Below, one piece after another: positions 1 through 6,399 of a DNA stretch of 11,003 nt (position 1 is its first letter; each line of letters begins with the position of its first letter). Source of the DNA: Bdellovibrionales bacterium (GTDB lineage Bacteria > Bdellovibrionota > UBA1018 > CAIPTA01); contig JAKFYM010000414.1 of NCBI GenBank assembly GCA_021730855.1, forward strand, positions 1 through 11,003. Direction: 5' to 3'. The notes below the pieces were generated by a model that ran no database searches, was not told where the DNA came from, and saw nothing but the letters and a program-made list of their open reading frames with translations. A program made the translations under genes and the position numbers.

Positions 1-543
1 GAGGGAGCCCCCCTCGAAGAAGGCCTAGGAGAACTCTACGAACTCTCCGCTTTTTCGCTCGCAGAAGAAGCTTCGGCTTATCAGGTGGTTGGGTTCTTCG
101 GTTTGCCACGCGATCCTGGAACGCACCCGCTCTTTTTTGGTTTTGGCGCAGGCACGGAGGCGCCTTCAGCTCTCAGAAAAGCCAAGAGCGAAGCTTTGCA
201 ACGACTTGCTTTTCTTTGGGGGGAGAAAATCGCGAAGCGGGCCCCGGCCTTCTCTCCCACCCCGGGCTACCACCAAGAGATCTACCTGCTCCCACAGAAC
301 AAGCCGAAGCTGCTGCACTGGCTGCAGGGAGGAAATTTCAAAGGCAAGGGAGTCTTCCACGTTCCCGCGGCAAGTAAGAGCGAGCGCTTCAGATTCATTT
401 CCTTCACTCCACCCTGGCTTCAAGGAAAATTGAGTGTCTATAAGGCAGAATCTGCGGCACGCCTCCCGCTCTGGTTCGGGCGCCCTCGTCCCGGTCTATT
501 GCGAATTTCTCGGCCCGCGCTCGCCATTCATCCGATCGCCTGA
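1..543 (+). CDS. C-terminal part of a probable YcaO-like protein (5' end outside window)
   Basis: The reading frame is open from the first base to a TGA at 541-543, giving 180 residues with no start needed, so the gene begins left of the window. The stretch GFGAGTEAPSALRKAKSEAL (about residues 48-67) resembles the YcaO-family motif in which a Gly-rich turn precedes a helix of the 'A..RA..EA.QR' kind. The tail ending in RPALAIHP resembles the Pro-rich C-termini of YcaO cyclodehydratases. YcaO proteins use ATP to activate backbone amides, for example in azoline formation on peptides, or act in ribosomal protein S12 maturation; which role applies here cannot be read from a C-terminal fragment. 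The final 48 nt overlap the 3' end of the response regulator gene on the other strand. The family call rests on motif resemblance only and is moderate to weak; that this frame is coding is more certain. Confidence 0.5.
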   Translation, partial: EGAPLEEGLGELYELSAFSLAEEASAYQVVGFFGLPRDPGTHPLFFGFGAGTEAPSALRKAKSEALQRLAFLWGEKIAKRAPAFSPTPGYHQEIYLLPQNKPKLLHWLQGGNFKGKGVFHVPAASKSERFRFISFTPPWLQGKLSVYKAESAARLPLWFGRPRPGLLRISRPALAIHPIA

Positions 544-1239
544 TTTCGCGCTAGCGGGCGAGCTGATTTTATAGGCATTTGGCGGCTCGAATAGAATGGA
601 TAGGCCAATAGATTTTATCTTTTTCCGCAGGTGGAAGAGATGCACATCGAGAGTCTTGCGGCCCACCTTCACGTCAGTCCAAATGGTTTGCAATAGCCTG
701 TCCCTGGCCACCGCCTGGTTGTTAGACAAAGAAAGCGTATCGAGGATGCGGTATTCTTTGTGAGTGAGCGAAACCCATTTATCAGAGAAAAACACCCTGA
801 GCCGCCGCGGGTCCAGTTGTAACTCCGCAAGGACCGATAAATCTTTAGGATAGTGGGGAGCATCCACTGGCTGGTGCTGTTTGCAGCTTTGTTCAATTTT
901 TGCCAAAAGTTGATTTTTGTTAAAAGGTTTCGTGAGGTAGTCCACCACGCCCTCTTCATAACACTCACGTAAGGTCACTAGATCGTCCACACTCGAGACG
1001 ATGATGATCCCGCACTGGAGCAAGCTGCTCTCTTCCAAAGAAAAGAAGTCCAAGAAATTGGAGTTTTTCAACAACAAGTCGGCGATCACCAGGCTGGGCT
1101 GGCCGCCGGTGCGGAGGGCCGCCACAAGCTCCGGAACTCCCTCAAAGAACAGAAAACGATAGTCCTCTGCTAGTGCTAGTTCGTACACATACTGGCAGGA
1201 CTTGTCGTCCTCAATGATCCAGATCTCAGAGCCGGGCAT
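496..1239 (-). CDS. OmpR/PhoB-type response regulator
   Basis: A 247-residue two-component transcription regulator. An N-terminal receiver (about 5-118) shows the acidic pair D11/D12, phospho-acceptor D54 in LVIADLLLK, the Ser switch at 82-83 and the conserved Lys104 in DYLTKPF. A C-terminal winged helix (about 140-226) contains SLTHKEYRILDTL and the recognition-helix segment KTLDVHLFHLRKKIK (195-209), typical of the OmpR/PhoB class. Phosphorylation by the partner kinase should promote dimer binding to DNA. The ATG at 1237-1239 lies 14 nt inside the kinase gene's 3' end, so the pair is probably translationally coupled; no strong Shine-Dalgarno sequence precedes it. After the winged helix there are about 20 extra polar residues, whose codons run antisense to the gene at 1-543. 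The target genes are unknown. Confidence 0.93.
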   Translation of the reverse strand: MPGSEIWIIEDDKSCQYVYELALAEDYRFLFFEGVPELVAALRTGGQPSLVIADLLLKNSNFLDFFSLEESSLLQCGIIIVSSVDDLVTLRECYEEGVVDYLTKPFNKNQLLAKIEQSCKQHQPVDAPHYPKDLSVLAELQLDPRRLRVFFSDKWVSLTHKEYRILDTLSLSNNQAVARDRLLQTIWTDVKVGRKTLDVHLFHLRKKIKSIGLSILFEPPNAYKISSPASAKSGDRMNGERGPRNSQ

Positions 1240-2926
1240 ACTGAGCTGAGGCTAGAGATCGCGGCTTAGGTGGAGCTACTGGCAAGGTGGCGCGCTCGAG
1301 GTTGATCGCAAAAGTGGTTCCGAATTTTCCGTGCACAGGTGGCACGAGAGTGAGGGAACAATCTTTTTGCTCTAGCAAACGGCGAATCAGCCGTAAGCCC
1401 AAGCCAGTTCCTCCCCTTTGGTCCGACATGAAGCGAAAGGCAGTGGCCTCTTCGAACTTTTCTTGGCTAAGCCCGGTGCCACTATCAGAAAAGAAAATCA
1501 CTAGGCGGTTTGCCTCAGAATCCAATTTTCCCGTAATAGAAATCCTTCGCTCACGAACCTCGTGATCTGAGAAATTTTTCAGGCTGTTGCTAAATAAATT
1601 ATGAAAGATATGAATGAGATCCATCGGAGCTAGCTTGGCGGCTTCATTTTTTATCGAGTCGCAAAACTCCACGGACACAAACTGGTGATGGAGAGTTCGT
1701 TCGAGCAACTGAAGCACATTGGCATAGGCGTCATACACTCTCGAGAATGGCTCCCCACTATCCGAGCTGCGCAGGCGATTGCGTATGGAACTCACAAAGG
1801 AAATGGAGCTGTCTACATTTGCTTTAAGATGACGAAGAGACTTTTTGTCCGTGACGAACTTTTCGGGATCCTTGGACAGCTCATCAACAAGAAACTGAAT
1901 GGTATGCAAGGGATTGCTTAGGTCATGGGCCACTAGGGCCGTGAACTCACCTAAGGCCTGATACCGACTCTCTTCTGACTTGTGAATCACCAAAGAAGAA
2001 AGCTCTTGCTCTCCCACCCGAACCCGCTGGAGTAAATCATTGAAGGACTGCTCAAAACGGCCCAAAAGGGGAAAGGTGTGAAGAGAGAGGGAAAAATTTG
2101 GCCTCTTGATTTTCATCGATTGCATGTTTTCAAAAATATTTTCCAAGCCTTCCACAAAAAGAGCCCGCACTAAATAGCGATTCCGCGCGTGCAGCATAAG
2201 ACCCACAAGCGTGACGATGACGACTTTCACCATTAGGCTCAGCTGGCTTGCTTCTAGAGGATGGTTCAGAATCACCCCACATTGGGTGAGCAGAGTGAAA
2301 GCAAACACGAGGATCGAGGGGACTCTCTCCTGTAGAGCAAAATAGCGACGAGAATAGGGAAGAAACGATCCGCGAAAAACTTCTGTCCAGTCATATCTTT
2401 CATGCAGGTCACGCACGATTTCCGATAATTTCCTGTGCCCTTCAATCGCCACCACTCCGTAAAAATGCGAGGCATTGATCAAACCGACACCCATGATGGA
2501 AAAGAACTGCTCCCAATTGCTCATCTTGTGTTTCCACACAAAAACCACCACAAGCACGCCCGGAATGATCTTAAATAAGCTATATAGAACTCCCCAAATT
2601 GCGCTGCGATGGGGGGTGGCCACCATGGCCTCAAAGAGATTTATTTTTTCCGGCAAGGGAAGCGCCTGGATTGCATCCTCCTTTACGTCATGAAAATAAA
2701 ATTTTGCCTTGGGAAAGAGTTTCACAAAAAGATGCGCACAAAGCCAGGCATGCAGGGGAACGGGAAGAATGTCTACCAGCAACAGAATCATCAGCTCTTT
2801 TGCGGTCGGCTGAAATAGAATATAAATCAAAGGGATATTTGCAAACGCGCTGAGATAAATCCAACTCATGGGGCTAGCAAAATCCGCAAGCCGCTTTAGC
2901 TCGTTGAGATTAAATTTTTTCTTCAT
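1226..2926 (-). CDS. Membrane sensor histidine kinase
   Basis: A 566-residue kinase paired with the regulator downstream. The N-terminal part holds about six hydrophobic segments (roughly 21-39, 45-70, 108-131, 141-161, 203-221 and 230-247) with no large extracytoplasmic domain, so the signal may be sensed in or near the membrane. A linker (about 250-320) leads to the dimerisation/phospho-acceptor helix with the H-box ALVAHDLSNPLHTI, His334. The catalytic ATPase domain follows: N-box HNLFSNSLKN (442-451), G1 box DSGTGLS (481-487) and G2 box GGTGLGLRL (505-513). All core residues for autophosphorylation are present. The ATG at 2924-2926 is preceded by only a weak ribosome-binding site. The short XRE gene ends 71 nt upstream on the same strand, so the three may share a transcript. 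The signal cannot be named from sequence. Confidence 0.92.
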   Translation of the reverse strand: MKKKFNLNELKRLADFASPMSWIYLSAFANIPLIYILFQPTAKELMILLLVDILPVPLHAWLCAHLFVKLFPKAKFYFHDVKEDAIQALPLPEKINLFEAMVATPHRSAIWGVLYSLFKIIPGVLVVVFVWKHKMSNWEQFFSIMGVGLINASHFYGVVAIEGHRKLSEIVRDLHERYDWTEVFRGSFLPYSRRYFALQERVPSILVFAFTLLTQCGVILNHPLEASQLSLMVKVVIVTLVGLMLHARNRYLVRALFVEGLENIFENMQSMKIKRPNFSLSLHTFPLLGRFEQSFNDLLQRVRVGEQELSSLVIHKSEESRYQALGEFTALVAHDLSNPLHTIQFLVDELSKDPEKFVTDKKSLRHLKANVDSSISFVSSIRNRLRSSDSGEPFSRVYDAYANVLQLLERTLHHQFVSVEFCDSIKNEAAKLAPMDLIHIFHNLFSNSLKNFSDHEVRERRISITGKLDSEANRLVIFFSDSGTGLSQEKFEEATAFRFMSDQRGGTGLGLRLIRRLLEQKDCSLTLVPPVHGKFGTTFAINLERATLPVAPPKPRSLASAQYARL

Positions 2927-2997
2927 ACCGCTCAGACCGCCAACAAATAGACAACAAACTCAAATTCCGCAAAAAGACGCAGCAGGGTAACGGGAAA

Positions 2998-3288
2998 TCA
3001 CTTTCTTTCGGCCGTCTGTAGGGTGGCTCGCATTCGCAAGCGCTCGCTCTCCACAATTAGGTCCAGAACCCGATCGATCGGCATGTCCAACAGGCGAACC
3101 AAGACTCGCAATTTGGTCAGGGGAGGAACCACGATCCCGCGCTCGAAATTGGAAATAAACTGCGCCGAGGAATAACCAAGCTTTTTAGCCACCTCTCTTT
3201 GGCTTAGGTTCTTTTTCTGCCGAAGCTCACAAAAGAATCTCCCCAGTTTTTCGTAATGGCGAGGAATCGCATAGGTTTTTCGCTTCAA
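2998..3288 (-). CDS. Small XRE-family helix-turn-helix regulator
   Basis: A 96-residue DNA-binding protein, if read from the TTG at 3286-3288. I chose that start because AGGAGG lies just upstream (3293-3298), spaced 4 nt; the longer frame back to a TTG at 3357 has no ribosome-binding site. Residues about 13-70 form a Cro/C1-type domain: LSQREVAKKLGYS is helix 2 and SAQFISNFERG helix 3 with the usual Glu-Arg-Gly end, then PPLTKLRVLVRLL. The C-terminus (75-96) is a charged helix. Proteins with this 'GYSSAQFISNFERG..PPL' style are, as I recall, frequent in Bdellovibrio-like genomes. It lies between the exported barrel-like gene and the kinase gene, all on the minus strand; it may regulate either or itself. 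Its target and any ligand are unknown. Confidence 0.85.
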   Translation of the reverse strand: MKRKTYAIPRHYEKLGRFFCELRQKKNLSQREVAKKLGYSSAQFISNFERGIVVPPLTKLRVLVRLLDMPIDRVLDLIVESERLRMRATLQTAERK

Positions 3289-3321
3289 ATGACCTCCTAG
3301 GCACCAAACATAATTCCTGAA

Positions 3322-3350
3322 TAAATACTTTAGTTCTGGTTTAGGAACAA
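3322..3350 (-). promoter_or_regulatory. Possible promoter of the XRE gene
   Basis: On the minus strand TTGTTC (3350-3345) and TATTTA (3327-3322) are separated by 17 nt, a reasonable sigma-70 arrangement upstream of the Shine-Dalgarno-supported TTG start at 3288. This places the longer N-terminal extension of the frame upstream of, or across, the promoter and supports the short start. Each box matches the consensus only in part. Confidence 0.35.
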
Positions 3351-3385
3351 TCAGCAACGCTCAAAGAGCCGCATTATCGAGAAAA

Positions 3386-3406
3386 TGGCAAATGCGCAAT
3401 GCGCAA
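3386..3406. repeat. Tandem 7-mers (TGCGCAA), possible operator
   Basis: Two exact copies of TGCGCAA lie head to tail at 3393-3399 and 3400-3406, preceded by a degenerate copy TGGCAAA at 3386-3392. The core TGCGCA is itself a palindrome, so the pair also reads as an inverted repeat. It lies in the intergenic gap upstream of the XRE gene promoter, a typical place for an autoregulatory site. Function is inferred from position only. Confidence 0.35.
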
Positions 3407-3496
3407 AAAGAGAACGAATTTCCCGTAAGCGCTCAAGTTCAGGCCGAGTTTGCCGTCGATAGGGCACTAAATTTAGCTAGAAATGCCGTGTGAGGG

Positions 3497-4384
3497 TCAA
3501 AAATAGAGCTGGGCACTTAAGGAATGCGCCTTCGGATAGAGGCCATAGACATATCCAAGAACCAGACTCGGCATCAGGCCGAGCTGCACGTTCCAGGTAT
3601 AGTAGTTCTTCCTGTTGAAATCCTCGTCGATATCGCTCTTTATGGCCATGTATACGGCCAGGCGCGAGAGCGCTAAGCGCGCACTATAGAAGTTCATGGC
3701 TTGTTGCTGATACTGCGCGATGGAAAATTTCATTTGTGAATAGCCCAAGTACAATCCACCATAGGTCAATCCGGCACTAATTGTTTTTGTCACACCTAGC
3801 GGGAGGCCTTCCACGAGGGTCTCGGCATTTTGTGCGTACCCTAAGCTCAGGAAACCTGAATCTGCGGTGATTCCAAAAGCTTTGGACTCGCTATTCTTTA
3901 CCCGCCCCTTGCCAAAGGAACCGCCGATGCTGATATGAGCAAAATCGATGAAGGGAACGGCAAACGATCCGCCCAAGCGGTAACCCATGCCCCTTGGGGT
4001 CTCGTATTCATAAAGATAGTTTTGGTACAACTTCTTCAAAACCAATTGCACATTCGGAGTGGCGAAATTATTTTCGGTCCAGACGGTGGTGGCAAACCCC
4101 ACCCCAGGCAGCCCCTTCAAAAGTGAGGGCTGAAACTTGTGGTCGGTATCGCTTCTCGAACTATAGGTGGCCTCAATCCCAGCCGGCGTAAGCACCGAAG
4201 GAATCGAGGCCGGATTGAATCGCACCGAATCGGCCAGTACGGGCAAGGTGCGCCCCACGGAATTGGCGATCGAAACGGAGTCGTTACAAGTATAAAAAGT
4301 TCTGGCGGAGTTCCAGCCACAGTCCGCTAGAGCAGAAAAAGGAAAAAGAAAGAACACCGCTAGCGACGGCAGAATTTTAGGCAT
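3497..4384 (-). CDS. Exported outer-membrane barrel-like protein
   Basis: A 295-residue protein with a clear signal peptide: MPK, a hydrophobic core, then SALA|D with probable cleavage after residue 20. Two cysteines near the mature N-terminus (C22, C33) could form a small disulfide loop. From about residue 130 the sequence alternates polar and aromatic or aliphatic residues in short Gly-rich strands (for example HISIGGSFGKG, SAGLTYGGLYLGYSQM, WNVQLGLMPSLVLGYVYGLY). It ends in SLSAQLYF, whose terminal Phe and alternating pattern match the Bam-recognition signal of outer-membrane barrels. I do not recognise the family; substrate or role is unknown. No strong ribosome-binding site precedes the ATG at 4382-4384. 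The gene lies downstream of the MerR-polymerase gene on the same strand, but a 257-nt gap makes a shared transcript doubtful. Confidence 0.75.
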   Translation of the reverse strand: MPKILPSLAVFFLFPFSALADCGWNSARTFYTCNDSVSIANSVGRTLPVLADSVRFNPASIPSVLTPAGIEATYSSRSDTDHKFQPSLLKGLPGVGFATTVWTENNFATPNVQLVLKKLYQNYLYEYETPRGMGYRLGGSFAVPFIDFAHISIGGSFGKGRVKNSESKAFGITADSGFLSLGYAQNAETLVEGLPLGVTKTISAGLTYGGLYLGYSQMKFSIAQYQQQAMNFYSARLALSRLAVYMAIKSDIDEDFNRKNYYTWNVQLGLMPSLVLGYVYGLYPKAHSLSAQLYF

Positions 4385-4641
4385 TTTCTATTTTAGGAGT
4401 ATTGCGAAAAAGTTTCCAGAAGAGGACGTAGGGCAGCACGTTTTCTAGAAAAATAGCACGAGGGCAAACACGGTTCCGGATTCTTTGCATTTAGAAATGC
4501 TCTTCGCTCAAATACTTCCGTGTGGTGGCGAAGGGAAGCTATCGACGTATAATCTACCTTGTCCATAAAATCGGTAGCTTCCGAAGCAAGAAGCGCAGTC
4601 GAGCATTAAGCGCCCCCCGGCCAACCCACACAAGCCCTCTC
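4385..4641. other. Gene-free gap with one spaced inverted repeat
   Basis: No convincing gene is seen between the two minus-strand genes. The only structure noticed is an 8-bp inverted repeat, GGAAGCTA at 4534-4541 and TAGCTTCC at 4575-4582, separated by 33 nt. There is no T-run typical of an intrinsic terminator on either side. Confidence 0.4.
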
Positions 4642-6165
4642 TTAGTTTTGCAAAAGCGAAACGCCCTTGATTCGAATTCCAATATCATCCCAAGCGAGTC
4701 CATGCTTCTGCTCAAATCTTTCGATCTCCGCGAAATAGATATCCCTGTGCAGGCTCTTTAGCACCGCCGTCTGCTTCGTGAATTGCGCGAAAGCAAGGGC
4801 ATGAGGCAGGCAGAAAGCCCACTTGCCTTCTTCTTGCACCAAGGCTGTCACGGCCTCAGGCGCCATTCTTTGGAATTCTAACCAATCCCCACAAGCCTCA
4901 AGTTCGCGCCTATAAGCGATCTTTCTCAAAGAATTGCATCGCCCCAAATCCCATCCAGTGTAATGCGAGATAATTCGTAGCAAATCCTCGTGATAAATCA
5001 CTCTGCCAAAATTAGGCTCCAAGGATTTTTTGACCTGCTGAGGTAAAAAGTCGAACTTAAAACCATCGCGCTTGGCCACTCGGTAGAGCTCAAGCCTTTC
5101 AAGAATCTCGAAGGAATGTGGACGCCACAGCGCTGTGATATTAATCACGTCACGGAAATTGTGGATTTCTTGCCCCCGTAAATACTTCTGCATTTCTTCT
5201 AGGCCATCGTATCCAGGCAGAAAATTTTCGTATTTCATGACAAGCGCTTTTTCAGAAAAGTCGAAGCCAAAAATCTTATCAATTTCCCCAGAACGAAAAT
5301 GATTGAGCACAAGATCGGAATCATCATGGATCTGCGGATAGTCGATCCCACCACCCATAGCCTCGTGAACGTTCTTCACAATATCAATCAGCGGCATCTT
5401 AAAGGCCTGAATTTCACCGAACTTCAGCTTTCGATTTGCTTCCTGGCAGTAATCAATAAATTCTTGGCCACGCTCGAACTCGACATCGATGTGAACACTA
5501 GGCACTTGCATGCTAAGCCGCTCCGGGACCATTTCGTATTTCATGGGGTCTATGCTGGAAAATCCGACACCAAATATGGTGATGCTAGCCGGGGCGCTAC
5601 CTCTACCGGGACCGAGAATCAAATTTTTCCTTTTCGCGAACTCCATGCATTTCTTGAGTGCTTGGACAAACTCACCCATCTCTGGATTAGAGTAAAACCA
5701 GCTGTCCCGACTGAGGTATGCCAGCTCCATATCCGTAACCTTGGCATATTTTTTCTCCAGACTTTTGATAATTTCCCCTCTGATCGCTTGCATATAAAGA
5801 TTCCTTTCCGTTTCAGTGATATTTTCACCGGACTCAATTTTGATGGTAACGGAAAGAAGTTCGACCAAACGCAAACGACGATTTTCCAGAGAATCTATTT
5901 CCTCGTTCACTTCCAATAGGCGCTGCTGGAGCCGAATACGCAGTTGCTCGTTTGAGAAATGAAGAGCATCCCTGATCTCTTCAAGACTGAATCCTAAACT
6001 TTGCAACTCACGAATGCGGTCCATACGCCCCAGCAGTCGCTGGTCATAGAAGCGATAGTTGTTTTCTCTGCGAATAGGCGCAGGCAAAAGGCCAAAAGTT
6101 TCATAGTAGCGCACCGTGCGCGCCGAAACCTTTGCCAATTTTGCGAACTGCCCCACCGATAGCAT
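4642..6165 (-). CDS. MerR-type regulator fused to a shortened DnaE-like polymerase core
   Basis: A 507-residue single open frame with two unrelated parts. Residues 1-70 are a canonical MerR winged helix (VGQFAKLAKVSARTVRYYE, then GLLP, NYRFY, IRELQSLGFSLEEI), followed by a coiled coil (about 72-125). From about 160 the sequence follows bacterial DNA polymerase III alpha: FVQALKKCMEFAKRKNLILG then GPGRGS (185-190, like GPGRGSGAGS), SSIDPMKYEMVPERLS (203-218), HIDVEF (225-230, like PDxDxDF), FKMPLID (255-261, like VKFDFLG), IFGFD (298-302), ALWRPHS (345-351, like ALFRPGP), EPNFGRVIYHEDLLRI (383-398, like EPTYGIILYQEQVMQI), LRKIAYRR (413-420, like LRRAMGKK) and PHALAFAQFTKQTAVLK (454-470). The PHP domain, thumb and the C-terminal clamp-binding parts are absent. 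The start is supported by GGAAGGAA 7 nt upstream. It probably regulates itself and the divergent pair; polymerase activity is doubtful. Confidence 0.85.
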   Translation of the reverse strand: MLSVGQFAKLAKVSARTVRYYETFGLLPAPIRRENNYRFYDQRLLGRMDRIRELQSLGFSLEEIRDALHFSNEQLRIRLQQRLLEVNEEIDSLENRRLRLVELLSVTIKIESGENITETERNLYMQAIRGEIIKSLEKKYAKVTDMELAYLSRDSWFYSNPEMGEFVQALKKCMEFAKRKNLILGPGRGSAPASITIFGVGFSSIDPMKYEMVPERLSMQVPSVHIDVEFERGQEFIDYCQEANRKLKFGEIQAFKMPLIDIVKNVHEAMGGGIDYPQIHDDSDLVLNHFRSGEIDKIFGFDFSEKALVMKYENFLPGYDGLEEMQKYLRGQEIHNFRDVINITALWRPHSFEILERLELYRVAKRDGFKFDFLPQQVKKSLEPNFGRVIYHEDLLRIISHYTGWDLGRCNSLRKIAYRRELEACGDWLEFQRMAPEAVTALVQEEGKWAFCLPHALAFAQFTKQTAVLKSLHRDIYFAEIERFEQKHGLAWDDIGIRIKGVSLLQN

Positions 6166-6172
6166 CTAGAAA

Positions 6173-6180
6173 TTCCTTCC
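6173..6180 (-). promoter_or_regulatory. Ribosome-binding site deciding the MerR-fusion start
   Basis: On the minus strand GGAAGGAA sits 7 nt before the ATG at 6163-6165. This fixes the start so that the MerR helix-turn-helix begins directly at the N-terminus, as is usual for the family. Confidence 0.7.
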
Positions 6181-6199
6181 CGTTCAGTCCACCATGGGG

Positions 6200-6222
6200 C
6201 TTGACGTAACGGCAAGGTCAAG
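6200..6222. promoter_or_regulatory. MerR-type operator, perfect inverted repeat CTTGAC-N11-GTCAAG
   Basis: CTTGAC at 6200-6205 and its exact complement GTCAAG at 6217-6222 flank an 11-bp centre. MerR-family operators are short inverted repeats overlapping a promoter, and CTTGAC/GTCAAG half-sites resemble those of several family members. The site lies 35 bp upstream of the MerR-fusion start, in the divergent gap with the oxygenase gene, so one bound dimer could serve both directions. Half-sites supply TTGAC-type -35 elements on both strands. Binding by the neighbouring fusion protein is inferred from position and motif type. Confidence 0.65.
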
Positions 6223-6231
6223 AGCAACAAT
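6201..6231 (+). promoter_or_regulatory. Candidate MerR-dependent promoter for the oxygenase/DUF1989 pair
   Basis: TTGACG (6201-6206) and AACAAT (6226-6231) are separated by 19 nt. A 19-20 nt spacer is the hallmark of promoters that need MerR-type DNA distortion for activation. The -10 box matches four of six consensus positions. A transcript from here would carry a leader of about 160 nt before the ATG at 6400. On the opposite strand TTGACC (6221-6216) with CATGGT (6196-6191) has the same spacing but a weaker -10. Confidence 0.45.
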
Positions 6232-6337
6232 GGAAAAAAGATGCTTATTTTTGCGACCGCTCCGGCATTCCGTGGCCCAATATGGAACGTTATGTCGTCG
6301 ATCCTTGGCTGGGGTAAAACCGGAAGAATCCTAAGGC

Positions 6338-6377
6338 CCTGTTTTCCCAGGGACTGAAAGCCAAAATTTATTGGCTC
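6338..6377 (+). promoter_or_regulatory. Two short hairpins in the leader of the oxygenase gene
   Basis: In the transcribed leader, CCCTG and CAGGG form a stem around a TTTTCC-type loop (about 6342-6356). Shortly after, AGCCAA and TTGGCT form a perfect 6-bp stem with a 6-nt AT-rich loop (about 6359-6376). Neither is followed by a T-run, so an intrinsic terminator is unlikely. They could modulate translation or RNA stability. I could not match the leader to a known riboswitch, including guanidine classes. Confidence 0.3.
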
Positions 6378-6399
6378 ATTCCTTGAATAAGCCGGCGAG

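Noticed and set aside
4534..4582. Intrinsic terminator from the inverted repeat GGAAGCTA/TAGCTTCC
   Set aside because: The loop is 33 nt, the stem only 8 bp, and no T-run follows on either strand.
4522..4761. A 79-codon plus-strand frame near 4.6 kb
   Set aside because: It overlaps the end of the MerR-fusion gene, has no ribosome-binding site or protein-like composition, and is taken as a chance frame.
5299..5919. A 206-codon open frame on the plus strand
   Set aside because: It lies wholly antisense to the DnaE-like part of the MerR fusion, has no recognisable motifs, and the minus-strand frame is clearly the coding one.
4642..6165. A genuine replicative polymerase gene (dnaE) or its decayed remnant
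   Set aside because: PHP domain, thumb and C-terminal clamp-binding parts are absent and a catalytic Asp is replaced, so it is not a full polymerase. It is also one uninterrupted frame with a good ribosome-binding site and an intact MerR domain, so it does not look like decay.
6241..6357. A 38-codon leader frame upstream of the oxygenase gene
   Set aside because: It has no clear ribosome-binding site, and the peptide shows no signal, membrane or regulatory-codon pattern. A leader peptide cannot be excluded but is not supported.
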